Shown here: positions 1 through 12,539 of the stretch, in pieces | Layout: each line of letters starts with the position of its first letter | How positions within the stretch are numbered: position 1 is the stretch's first letter | Assembly (NCBI GenBank): GCA_965153455.1 | Contig: OZ234501.1 | Span: 1,240,001 to 1,304,000, forward strand | Source of the DNA: Sphagnum compactum | Taxonomy: Eukaryota; Bryophyta; Sphagnopsida; Sphagnales | DNA length: 64,000 nucleotides | Reading direction: 5' to 3' | The notes under the pieces: model-generated | Told to the model about the DNA's origin: nothing | The model's input: the letters and a program-made list of their open reading frames with translations, nothing else | The model's database searches: none | Position numbers and translations under genes: made by a program

Positions 1-339
1 TTCCCACAATTCAAGCTCCTAGTGACTCATGAAATCCTCTAGATTTTGAACCTTGACATTCTCAAGGATAGAAACACAAAGGTCCATCGCAATGTTATTA
101 CATAACTTCTTGGCATCCATTTCCAACTATAATGAAAACACAAATGAAAAGCCATGAGCACAAACAACCAAATGAAAACAACACAAAAGATTATCATTGT
201 TCCATAAAAAAAGAACAAGCAAGGTACCTAAAACCAAAACACTGCCTTGTGGAACTATTTCTCAAAAATGGCATCTAAAAACCTAACCTTGGGGAAATTT
301 TGAGCTTTCGTAAAAACTAAGGACTAGTTCCACTACTAA

Positions 340-395
340 ACCCTAAACCCTAAATTAGTTCCACTACTAAACCCTACTTTACCCTACCAAAACCC
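340..395. repeat. Short telomere-like repeat tract (CCCTAAA type)
   Basis: Two consecutive CCCTAAA units followed by degenerate repeats (ACCCTACTTTACCCTACC) resemble the plant telomere repeat TTTAGGG read on the other strand. The tract is too short for a telomere and is an interstitial or chance motif. Confidence 0.45.
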
Positions 396-1330
396 TTTTG
401 ATCATTGCTCATTGCTCATTGCTCAAAACCTTCAGCTCATTGCTCACTTGTGAAGACACAAGGAATTGCAACTTCTCCATCATTATTTTAGGATTAGGAT
501 TCATGTTATAATGAACTTGTATTTGTTGGAGGAATTCAATGCCTAGTGTGGGTTCACAAACATGCAACCTCTTGTGGAATGCAATCATGTGTTCCTTTTG
601 AACACTTTCCATGGCTTTATTACTCAAGAATGCCAACATTTCCAAGTCACAAAAAGTGGGATCTAACACATCTACATAGTACAAACAATGGGTAATGTCC
701 ACAATTGCTGCCAGCTTTCTTTGCCAAAAGAAGTTCTGGTTCAAAATCACATGGAATTATTCTAGAAAAAGGGGGTCCTATGAGAGAAGATGTAGAAATT
801 TTACCTTATACATGTATTTGAAAAACACCTCATGTGTGAGGTTATACCAAGTCTTCTTGATTTGATTCTTGCGTTTTTTGTATTGCACATCAAGAATGAC
901 CTCCTTGAATTAATGAAGTGGAATCATTTTGATTGATTGAATGTAGAAGAAATCATGAACCAATGAAGGCTTGACGTGGTCCATTTCAATGGACCTACCA
1001 TGAAGGAAAATTGTTAATCACCAACACGACACAATTTGACACTTCTGGAAACAAGAATGAATAGTGAGAATGGAATCTCACTTGTTTATGCTGGTCATAG
1101 TTGTGAGTAGTTCAACCACGCCATTTGTGGTATCTAAAACAAAGGAATCGACCTTGATGTGCCATTTCGGTTCATTGGGATGGTTCAAATCAATTTATTG
1201 CTACCTAGCTTGAACGCGATGATTGCCATCTCAGATGTGGAACATTTTTCAAGATAGCCAACACATATGTGGATCCTCCATTAGGAATTTCTCAAATTCC
1301 ACATTCTTTTCCTTCCAAACATAACTCCAA
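362..1330 (-). pseudogene. Decayed coding-like region of unknown function
   Basis: Reading the minus strand, one frame stays mostly open for about 320 codons with only a handful of stops. The last uninterrupted piece is about 113 codons (409-750). The translation is mixed hydrophobic and charged and looks protein-like (for example ITHCLYYVDVLDPTFCDLEM), unlike the low-complexity translations around it. In-frame stops near 765 and 780 and further upstream show it is not an intact gene. I see no catalytic motif, signal peptide or zinc ligands and recognise no family. AT-rich neighbours suggest an old transposon or gene remnant. Confidence 0.3.
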
Positions 1331-1880
1331 ATATTGCAATAGGTGTTCACCTTTTCTTCTTCACCTTTCCAATTTTGTGAAAAAATGTAGAACACCTCTC
1401 ACCTTCTCGATAAACCTATAAAGAACACATTGATCTTCAATCTTGGCTTGATAATTGGCATGGTTAGGAGGTGACACAAGGAAATACCCATCTTGGCTCT
1501 ATTCTTCAAAAGGATTTTGTACTTGTCCAAAACCTTCGAAGTGTTCAACTTATTCTAACACTGTATCACCTCTATGGTCTTTTCACAACTGGTCTCCCCC
1601 TGTGGAAATAAAAATGGAAGTTCAAATTCTAAAGTGAATTTTGAATCATACAATTGTAACAATTCAAATGTAATATTAACCAACAAAATATTAATGTCAA
1701 TGCCAAAAAAATGAAATAACTATAGACATAATCAGAAGAGACAATTTCATAGCGGTTCATGAATTTCATACCAACAAGTGTAAATTGAGAGACACAAAAG
1801 ATACCAGAAGACATATGAATACCATCAAGTGCATGTTTGTGAGCCGTTGTCTTAACGGTCAATGCCAACCATTGATATAA

Positions 1881-1904
1881 ATAACTTTTTTTTTTTTTTT
1901 TTAA
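1881..1904. repeat. Poly-T tract
   Basis: A near-uninterrupted run of T in AT-rich DNA. It could be a retroposon poly(A) tail on the minus strand, but no retroposon body is recognised beside it. Confidence 0.6.
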
Positions 1905-2089
1905 ATGAATTATCCTATAATGAAATGCCAAGCAAACTAATCCTAATTTAATATAAATAGTTCTCTTTATAGTTGACGTTGAACATAGGGTGTGTAATAT
2001 TTACTAATAACAAAAAACACAAAAAAAGTTTCGATCTTGAATAATGAATTTTTTTCCTAGATAACCATATATTCAATAGGATATCTCCC

Positions 2090-3060
2090 TACTATAGTTG
2101 GTGCGGCATCGACTATAGGGTGTTGGGGTTATGAAGTCCAATAAAGAAAATAATTAGAACTCAAATTAAACTACTATTAATGGAAAAAAACAAGTTGAAA
2201 AACATACTTTCAATCCCAATAAACCCTATAGTTGGTTTTGACCATAGGGAGGAGGTAAGACAAATAATTGAATTGAACAAAGTCTACCAATTGAAATACA
2301 ATTGCAAACATTTCAAAGTAGCATCTATTGCATCATAACTTGGTTTCAAAGCATGATCTTTCGCTACTCAATCAACTCTAACCTTAAGAGCGATAAGGAA
2401 AATTGAGAGATTTACAACATTTATTTGGTTGTTCCCTATGGTTAGTATCGACCATAGTTGTCTACTAGAAATAAGACACGTTTGGATTATGTGATAAAGG
2501 AACAAATTATTCAAGTCCTCTAAAATTAAAGTGCATCTTTTCTTGAGGTTGGCATTGACCATACTAAGATTCAAGAAGAGATTCAAAATGTGACAAAATT
2601 TAACAATAACCAAAATGCTTAGAACATTTGAAAGTAGAGTACATTTCCCCCTATAGTTAGCACCAACCATAGGGTTCTACTAAGGATTTTAGACATTTGG
2701 ACATGGTTTCACATAACCTAAATTGTTAAACAAATTAAAAGTAAAGTATATATGCCCCAATAGTTGAAGTCGACCATAAGGAGAAGTTGCCAATGACTTC
2801 TGACAAACAACAACCAAAGGTTAAGAAGAACAATTGAAGTGGCAAAGGAAATTTTATTGAAACATTTCTACCTTTAGAGTTCCAATACTTGGCAATGACC
2901 ATAGGGATTGGCAATTACAAAAAATTATAATCAACTACATAATTCAAATGAAATAGAAACTTCAATGCAATAACCTCATGTCTCTAAAGTTACAAGCCAA
3001 GAAGTTAATTTGTTTGTCCTATGCATTATGCCTTACGGTTGGGGGGGCCATAGTAAAGAC
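2090..3060. repeat. Diverged tandem array with palindromic core
   Basis: A core of the type CTATAGTTGGYRYCGACCATAG recurs near 2094, 2228, 2430, 2550, 2643, 2756, 2889 and 3028, at intervals of roughly 95 to 205 bases (commonly 110-140). The core is an imperfect palindrome, with CTATAGTT or CTATGGTT facing ACCATAG. Segments between cores share the words AAAGTAAAGT, ACATTTGGAC and AAATTATTCAA, so whole monomers were probably duplicated and then diverged. Isolated relatives occur near 1100 and 4003. No long ORF is conserved across units. Confidence 0.6.
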
Positions 3061-5230
3061 TAATTGTTAATGGTTTCATTGTGATTTTAAAAGATATCAA
3101 AAAGTTCAAAAAATGCACTCTTGTTGTATTAAAGCCCTCTTAAGTTCAAATTACTAACCTTCTCCTAATCTTTGATTTATAATGAGATTCAAATGAATTA
3201 ATCTAGCATTCAAGCAAGACATGGAGCTCTATAATGCTAGGTGAAAACACATGGGGAGGCCACTTTGGGCACTTTCACAACATGTATGTACTGTATATTT
3301 CTATAAAACGTGTTGCATTTAATTTGGGTTTCTTTTTTGGTATTTGGGCTTGATATTTTGATTTTCACAAATTTAATGATGGCTAATATTATTTGATTTT
3401 TTTAAGATATTAAATTCAATGAATAATGAGTATATTTATTGTATATGCAGTATAATAAAAAAATTGTTTTTGGATTGCACTAGGTTTGGGTTTGAATTAA
3501 TTTGCCAAAACATGTTTGAAACAAAAAGTTTAAAAATGACCCACCTCACACATCTTGTCATCTTCCATTTGAAAGTGATAGTTTGTTAAATTGTTAATTT
3601 ATTACATTTTTTTGGTCATCGCCCCCAAAAACACCCATTTGTCTATGATAACTATCAAACTCTTCACATGGCTCACAAACTTATTCTAATCATGTGGAAT
3701 TATAATTTTTAATGATACCACAAATTTCCTAAAAACTAAAAATCATTTCAATCATTTTTTGAGTATATTTGCATATTTTAGTACAAAATGACGTACATCT
3801 TTTTGCCACAAATATAGTTTGGAAATCACACAATATAAGTTGGAAAAAAAAATCCTTTCAATTGAATTCTTTGTGTTATGGTCTACCATATTATGCAAAA
3901 AATTTGGAAAAATATGCTCCAAAACATGAACACCTTTAGAAAATAGTACAATGTGACAACATTTTTGGCCCCCCTTAGTGTCTTTCACCTTGATATCCTA
4001 CCATGTAGTTAGCAACGACCATAGAAAATTTAAACAAAAGAATGAAGATAGACGAATAACGACAATTAGATGTAGACACTAAGTGAAGATATTAATCAAG
4101 ATAAATAATTGCAAACAATGAATGAAGACAAGGAATCAAGACCATGAAACATTAAGTGAAGACAAGATCTCAAGGATTAATTCCATATATTTCCAAAGAG
4201 AGTATGGAAAAAGACCCACCTTTTTTGGGGTTGCTGAAGCCAACCATCCTAACACAATATCTCGTTCTACATGCACTAATAGCCCCCCCCCCCCCCCCCT
4301 TTCACAACTATGTTTTCAACTACATCTTGACTATAAAACATAGTTGAAAGTGACAAAAATAGTTGTAAAGTATTTATTGGAACTGAAAAATATTTTTTTC
4401 AACTACAAACCAAAAAAGTTAACAAGTACAAATCAACAGTGACATTCTAGTTGAAAGTGTTTGCCACATGTCAACACCACAGTAATAGCCATCACTAATT
4501 GTTTTAATTATAAACTATCTTACCAACGTAGTCATGAAATGTCGTCAACTTTCCTTGACTAGTGGATGAAGTTTATCCATTGACTACATATGCCATTCAC
4601 AAAATATTCAGTTGCAATTTTGATTACATTTCAACAATGTCAATTTAATTAATGATGTGATGAGATGTGGCACAGCCAAAACATTCCAGCTTTGATTGGT
4701 AAAAATAGAGATTAAGTTGAGAAGTCAACTATGTTGCAATATAATGGTCATTACATTTGGCCAATGGTGGGATGACATGTGTTGTGTAATTTGATAGGGT
4801 TTGGGGTGGACCAATAATTTAATGCCAATTGGCATAACCTAGGCCTATAGATGTACATGGTGCCTAATTAAAATAGCCATTTAATTACTTAGGGATGGGT
4901 TAGGTTTAAATCTAGGCCCCCTAGTCTAGGCTTAGGTTAAAGCTAGACCTAGGCACCTAAGCTAAAGTTAAACATATGCATTAGGTTAGGCCTATACCTA
5001 ATATACAAATAAAGTCTTATTTCATTTAATTTAGCCTTTAAGGTTGAACCTTTTTGTTTGCTCATCCCAAATGGCTATAATAGTTTCATGTTTACTTTGG
5101 TTTTCCATCATCCTAAAGCATTTGCTTATATAATTGGGATTATCAAAATGGAAGCCAAAAATATGGGACTAATATTTTAGTTGCCACCATGGGAAAACAA
5201 GCCTAACAACACACATAGGCCTACAACTAA
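3061..5230. other. AT-rich non-coding stretch with a poly-C run
   Basis: No gene supported. It holds a poly-C tract near 4282-4299, a TAGGCCTA/TTAGGC-rich patch at about 4840-5000, and otherwise low-complexity AT-rich DNA. Short open frames here carry no recognisable motif. Confidence 0.5.
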
Positions 5231-5234
5231 TAAC

Positions 5235-5645
5235 TTATAGATCTTTCTCATTTCTTGTCCGATTTGAATGATGTAAAAAGCTATGGAAACATACAAATAT
5301 ACTCTACACAATTTCTTTAAGCTCTAGAAGCAAAGGAGAAACACAAAAGAAGCATAAATAATGTCAAAATCAGATAATGTGTTTCTTCCAAAAATGACCC
5401 ATTATTTTAAAATGTCATATCTTATTCATTTTTTATTTAATTTGAGTGATTTAAAAAAGATATGGGTGCATCAAGTTAAGCTTTGCATTACTTCTTTAAG
5501 CTTCAAATGCAAAGAACCAATAGAGAAAAACCACAAAGAGCACAAATGTACTAAATTAGAATATGTGAATTAAGCCTATGATCGAACACTTACCTTGCCT
5601 ACTATCAATGCCCATATCTTATTCATTCTTTATTTATTTTGAGAG
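5235..5645. repeat. Degenerate ~180-bp tandem repeat, about 2.3 copies
   Basis: The blocks starting near 5240, 5420 and 5608 share the ordered words ATCTTATTCATTT, TTGAATGAT/TTGAGTGAT, TTCTTTAAGCT, GCAAAGRA and ATATGTG at a spacing of about 180 bases. The third copy is cut short. Similarity is partial, so this is an old duplication. Confidence 0.45.
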
Positions 5646-8100
5646 TGAAAGCATGCTATAGTATACAACAAAATGTACTTGGTAGTCTACTTGTCAAACT
5701 AACAAAAAATAAAACCAAAACCCATCACAAAATTATTATACATGCAATCTTTTTAGTTGAATGAAAACTAATGGGTAGGACTTTCAAGATTTGAAAGGAT
5801 TTAGGACTTTGGACTCATGCATAGGACATGACTTTGGATGTATAAAAGGAGTTAGGACTCATGACGTTATCTCGTGAGTGTGTGAGTGTTAGCATGAGCA
5901 CATGAGCATGATAGAATATTTTTAAAAATATTTTAATGACATGGACATCATATTTTTGGATTATTCCTTGCCACATAAGCTAAAATCTAAAATGACATGG
6001 TAGAATATTCTACCACGTGGACATGGATGAAATCAAAATGGGTGAAATTCATCATAAATAAACCATGTTCGACAAAACTTTCCAAATGAACTTATTTCTG
6101 GTAAATGGTTATCCCTAAAACCATGGCTTGTTCATTCTCTAAATTTTATTGAATAATATACTAATGTTCAATAAAGGGTTGATTGTCATGTAAAAAACTA
6201 TATTTAGACAAGACATTCAAAACATTCGGGCGATATTTTGTCACTGAATTAAAAAACATACATATTTTCATCCTTTAACAAGACATAAGTGGCACAACAC
6301 ATGACAAAGATAAACATGATCTTGCTTTGGTAGAAGAATAATGCAATCAAACTATCTAGGTTAATTTGTAAAAACAAGAACAATTTTAAATTCATTATTT
6401 GTGTTTAAAAAATGCCAAGGAATCTTGACATATAAGTATTTCGTATATATTAACTACCTCTAAATGTATGATGTGAAAATCCCTTTATCCCATGCCATAC
6501 AACTTGACAACAACAAGATAAATTATTCTAGAATTATCACCTTAGCACGATTCGTTAGGTGCTGCATTTCATTCCAACTCCATGTTGGGAAATGAATGAA
6601 AGGTTATGTTTGGCCACAATACATCACATTTTGCAAGATGAAATAGATATGTTTGTCAATGCACCCACTTCCCCCGACAACCTAAGGAACCTACCATCAT
6701 TTGTATGAAGTCAACACAAGTGCAACTAGGGAAATTTCCAATCGTCACCTCATACTGTTTTGTGCTAGGAGGTGGATTAGAGATGATGATGTAAATCTAT
6801 CCATACCTTGGTGGAGGAACTTCAATAGGTGGTAGAATAATAGCCTCCAAAGTTCGTCTAACCTCCCATCCTCCCATCTATTTGACTATTGCATTGAAAG
6901 TTTGAACGTCGTTGCTTGCCGATAGGCTTGTTATTATGAGTTTTTGGCCAAGTTTCAGGATTTGCAGGTCAGTTACAAGTTGTATTTTCATTCGCAAGTG
7001 GGGTCCAAGGAACACATTTGCGCGCTTCACACAAAACAAATCTTGCCTCTTCCAAAGCTGTCAATTCAAATTGAGTCAAGCTGGTCCCAACTTGCACTAG
7101 CCACATTGATGGGACAAGTGGCCTATTGACACAATACTAATTTCTCGCTATGATTCTGGCATCACAATGTTTCATTGAATCATTTATAATTATAGAAAAA
7201 TAAATATTTGACAATGGTGGGCACCTTTCAATTTTCATCCATCCTTGCACACATGCTCTTGAACCTTCAATCCTTGAAAAGTCAAAACAAATGGTTCATC
7301 CCTAACAATCCCATTGGACTTGCCAGCATCTTGAACCAGTGTAGTCACTTAACATTGCATTAACTCTTGGTCGAGAGAAATTCACATGATCATGCTTGTG
7401 TGAATTGCCCTCTAACCTTGGGGCTATGTAAGCCTTTCATTTTGTGGATCCAAAAACTTTTTCACGCTCCAAATGAGGTATCCTATTAATGAAGGAGGAC
7501 CCGTTGATGTATTTTGCAATGGGTCACCAAGTTAGCTTGTTTGTCACAATCTCAATTCATCCCTACCAAGACCCTCCCCGCATCTTCCACCACTCACGTA
7601 CACCCTGTAAAATGCACTTTGTTTGAATGCCTTAACATAATCATCAGAAGTCGCAACAAAAAGGCATTGGGCACTTTTCTTTGACTATTGTATCCAAATA
7701 TTATGGACTATTTCAGAAAGGTTATAAGTAAGCATGTCGGTGAGTTCCTTTGAGTTGAACTTCTGCAAGCGTTTTCAAAGGAAGACAAATCATATATTGG
7801 AATCGTGAAAACGATTAAAGAGCTTTACAAAGAATTCACAAAGAATGTCAAGGTGTCTCACATGTAGCATGAAAGCCCCCCCATTGTTTGACATGGAAGT
7901 GCCAGCTAGAAACCCAACCAATTATTAAGCTCGTGAATTGCACTTTCAATTGTAGCCCTTGAAGAATACCACCAAGACTGAATTATTGCATATCAAACAT
8001 TCGTTTTTTCCAAAGATGTTGCGTTCTTGTATTCGAAACACAAGGCCTTGTGTCATTCTTGTAACTCCAACGTAATCAACTATTTCTTGTGTCTATCAAA
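5646..8100. other. AT-rich intergenic stretch, no gene recognised
   Basis: Only short open frames without motifs are present. No tRNA, LTR end, inverted terminal repeat or convincing exon was seen. Confidence 0.4.
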
Positions 8101-9900
8101 CGATTGAGTCCAATGGAATAGGCAAGTTTGTTCTTGTCAACCATCTTCACAAAGGCATCTCCATAATCATACACAATACGGACAACATTCCAATTGGCCT
8201 ATGCATTATCTGCCATGAACCCTTTGAAATTGGGGTTTGTAAGACCAAACTTGAACAACATTTGGTTTAGTGGATTTAAATGACACACTAAGCTTATGTG
8301 GATTTAAATTGCATGTCACAAATTGTAATGGTGGGCACTTTGCAGCACACGAGGTCATAAACATGACAAGGCATGGTGGTCCATTCTTGAACACGCTTGA
8401 CATGATCAAACATCAACCAATAATTCTACAAATCACCACCAAATTACATGTGCCTCACCAAATCAACCCCACTTGTTGGCCCATAAGAATGACATTTTAA
8501 ACATAAACACCTTTTGCCCAACCATTTGTCTAGGGAAACAATTATCTTAGATGTAATCATAATGAATTTTTGACTTAAGGAGAAGTATGGTATCCATGGG
8601 GCCTCAAGTACCAACATTGTGTTTCAAAGATGCAATGAGGTTTCAAATGTTGGGAGAATAGAAGGTTTGGAACTTGTCCATCACCTTGTCAAGTTTCTCA
8701 CCTTGAAGAATTTCCAAAGGTCCTTCACCATTCTCATTGAACAAACGATGTGGCAAAAATGCTTTACTTGCATTCAAGGCGATTTGCAAAGATTTTGGCA
8801 TTAGGGATACAAGAAACTTTGATTTCTTCCAAAGCCTCCTTGCACATACCTTTTGCAACAAGGTGCTCATGCATGCCGAGGCAAATTGCAGCTCTTGAAA
8901 GGGATTGAAGCTTGTGGATAACATAATACATCCGACATTGGCAAGTATTCACATAGAAAGGACTTACAACATAGAACTTGCAAACAATTGTATAGATAGG
9001 AGGTCTTGATGTAAACTAGCCAAATAAAAGGATTTGGGTAGAATCGCTAGTCCAACTTACTTCGTTTCAAATAGCAAAGTGGAGGATATGCTTGCAGGAA
9101 TCATTATTTCAATGCAAGTGCCCCAAACACCTAGTGTTTTTAAATCCCAAACCCAAACAATCTTGATGTTGGAGGTTTTCACCTTGCACCAAGCATGACC
9201 ATCATACTTGCAATTCATGCCTTGCATTTGTCCAAAGTGGCCAATTGGAAGATGAATGGGTGATAGCTAAAAGATGATGTTGTCGTTGAAAGTGATGGGT
9301 AGAAAGGAAACATATCAACTTTGATATTGTTGTAGTCCAATGACTTCAACTTGTTTGACGAATGTGGTGCAATGGACATTGCTTTCAAACAGTCTATTAT
9401 GGTTTCAAAGCTCTCACCCTAAACCTAATTTAGATTTGAAAACACATCCTCCATAGGGTACACATCTGAAACCAAGGCTGGCAATGAGCTAGAAACATTC
9501 ATGTTAGAACTCACAAGCAAACACACATCCTCATCAAAAGAGTCATTGAGATCAATAAAGGTTGATGAAGGGAAATGTGAAGATGAAACCAACTTTTCCT
9601 TCTTTTGGGAACCACATTTGCCACAAATGTAGCTATCCTTGGGGTGAAGATTGTACCTTGATAATATTATTTCAAACTATCACCAACAATCTTATACCTC
9701 CTTGGCTTGACATCCCAATGGACCCCATTAGGATTTGAAATGGACTCTTGGTATATTGAATTTTTGACAACACTATTGTGAAGGTAACCATCATCTTTGG
9801 AGACATGAATAGAACCATGTTGAAAATTGAACATATATAACACATTTTTCATTGACTCTTGCATTCCTAGAATCATCCAACTAAGATTGTAAGATCAACC
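8100..9900 (-). pseudogene. Decayed coding-like region, possibly an old transposon gene
   Basis: Several minus-strand frames contain protein-like pieces linked by frameshifts and stops. They include a 93-codon piece at 8643-8924 with NENGEGPLEILQGEKLDKVM, a 62-codon piece at 8764-8952, and a 69-codon piece at 9667-9876 with VHWDVKPRRYKIVGDSLK followed downstream by a Cys pair (ICGKCG). The Cys pair near a basic segment would fit a decayed zinc-binding transposase N-terminus, but I cannot assign a family. The number of breaks excludes a working gene. Confidence 0.25.
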
Positions 9901-12500
9901 TTACCTTCATAGTCAAAGCAAGATAAAGTATACCAAAAAAACTAAGTCTCCACTTTAACCTTGCGCTCCTCATATAATTACCATAAGGTAACATCAAATT
10001 AGGTGAAAATATGTGTCAAGTAGCATTAGTTGGCTTTATTAAGTTTATAAGAATCTAATTCTAAAAAAATTAAAAGCAAATGAATTTTAAAAGTAGATAA
10101 AAAATACATTCGAAACCGATTGAAAAATATGTGTTCAAACCTACTTTTTGGTTTAAAAAATTAGTGAAATTGATATGTAATAAGTTAGGAAATGAAAATC
10201 AACATATGTTTTAGTAAGTCATTAAAAAAAAATCTTTTTTTTTTTGGTAAGAACTTACTTGACACCTACTTGAAACCAAAAGCCCATAGTGAAAAGTAAA
10301 TCTCAAAAGCTATTTGTCTTTTGAAAAACCTACTTTTATAGTTTGAAATATGAAAATCAATGCACATTAGGGTAAACATATATCATATTTAGTCATTGAA
10401 ATGAAAAAATTCAATGTTCCACAATTTTATAATGGGTTTTGTTATCATTTTAAATCTACTCGTTCAAATTTTGATAAGGTAATCAAATTGTTCACTTTAT
10501 CTTGCTTACATCCTTCAGCATAAGATGTTGCCATTTCTAATCACAGATATTTTGTCACAACATAAAGTTTATCAGTGTAGTGACCCTTGCACTATGAACA
10601 ATTTCAATAAAACGAAAAAAAAATTAAAAAAATGATGGATAAGACTGATCAATAGGTTGGAATGAAGGAATTCATAAATGCACATTTAACTGATTCTTTT
10701 AAATGAAAAAGGTATGGCAATGTTTAAGAACCAATAAAATGTCAATGCGAATACTATGAATTAGAATCTTTTAAATTATTGTGTTATATATATTGTAAGT
10801 TCGTGTTGTCAATGTGTGAACACCGAGGGCAAAACCTAACATGTACACAATAATTCCCTGATAGTAGGGACATACAATGCGTAACAATTAAGGTATTAAA
10901 TGCCTTATGAAATAATTCTCTACATTACGAAATAATTCTCGCACTTTCAAAGATCTGATTGGGTTACTTCTTCCACTCTTGGGATCTTAAAACCTAATGA
11001 TATCTGCCTTAGGGAGCATTTTGAAAGCCTAATTAAGAAATTAATCCGCCATCCAAATACACTAATGATTTTTTGTTATGTAATTGTGTAGCAATTGGAA
11101 AGGCCAAGACAAAACTTCTAGAGGAAATGTTTATACATATAAATATGGGAATATCTACATTCAATGAATTCTATGACGGTTGAACGAGGATAAATAATTA
11201 CTATCATTATGAGTACATTCACAGAATGTTATAATAGTCCTTTTTTTACATGTTTAACCCATTCCATTCCATCAATTAAGATTGAGAATGCTCGGTGGCA
11301 ACAAGAACGTTGAAGAATTGGATTAACAATTGATGTATTTATTAGACCCATTATTTTGTAATTATTCTATGAAACAAAGAATGGTACATTGAAGTTATTC
11401 TAAAAAAAATGAAGATGAGGGGTACATTTAGGATGATAAAGGTAGGGAAAAAATATGGATATAGTCTCAATCGATCTTCATCTAAAATTAATTATTTTAA
11501 AAGTCCAATAGGAAATATGAGTTGAAAGAAATCAAATAATTATCTACATCAAGGACTTTAAAGCAAGACACTTAAACCACGATCAACATTTTAAAAAAAT
11601 GAAATGGCTTAAACAACTAAAAAATGATTTATGATGTAAAATTATCCCCACACATTTGAAGAGAGAGGGGCAAGAAACCTTGGGATGATGTAGAACGATG
11701 TGGCTAATATAGATGTGTAAGCCCAGAAAGGATTAAATTCAATTTTTCTCGCCAAATGTGAAAATGTGATACATTTGCAAAATGGATCCATTAGACAATT
11801 GCACTCCAATAAAGGGGTTAGTTGTAGCAATATTTATAGCAATAACAAAAATGAAATAACAACAGATGGATAGAAGATGTTACCAGAAACAAATTTATTA
11901 CAATGAGAGATACAAAAAAAATCAAGAACAATCACATCCCCATTGTATTTATTGCAAGTTTGATAGGAATTTAACTGCGAACTAAAATATCCATTAAGAC
12001 GGCAAGTGGTAATTGTGAAGCTTGACATACAAATAGGTTAATAACAATTTCAAATTACTGGTAAGTAAATGGGTATCAAAGTATAAAATAAATGACAATA
12101 CGTCGAAATATCTAGCTATGATATTTCCTTTGAATCTGCAAATGTCAAAAGAGGAAGATAAAATGGTAAAACTTATTCTTTAGAGAAGGCAAAATCAATC
12201 TTTTTATGTGGATAGGATTGAAGCAGCACAAGGGGAGGAAAGAGATGGTAGGAAGTAGGAAGAAGAACTTCAATCTCCCCCATTAAGAAGAAATAGACCA
12301 GGAGGTAAGTTCAATTCTTGTGTTCTTGTGGTTTTTTCCAAAGCATTGAAGCTTTTAAGGCATCATTTTAGGGCAAACTTACAAGAGGCAAGATTTGTCC
12401 ATTTGTAGGAGAAGGTTTTTCCATCATCGATGACCACAAGCCAGGAGGTAAAACACTCTCCTATACCTTAATTCCTTTGTTCTTCATCTTCTTTTTTGAG
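9901..12500. other. AT-rich stretch, no gene recognised
   Basis: Low-complexity AT-rich DNA with only short motif-free frames. Nothing supportable was found on either strand. Confidence 0.4.
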
Positions 12501-12539
12501 TTTTAAGACTTGAATCCTCCCGGGAGCACTTGAAATTTC

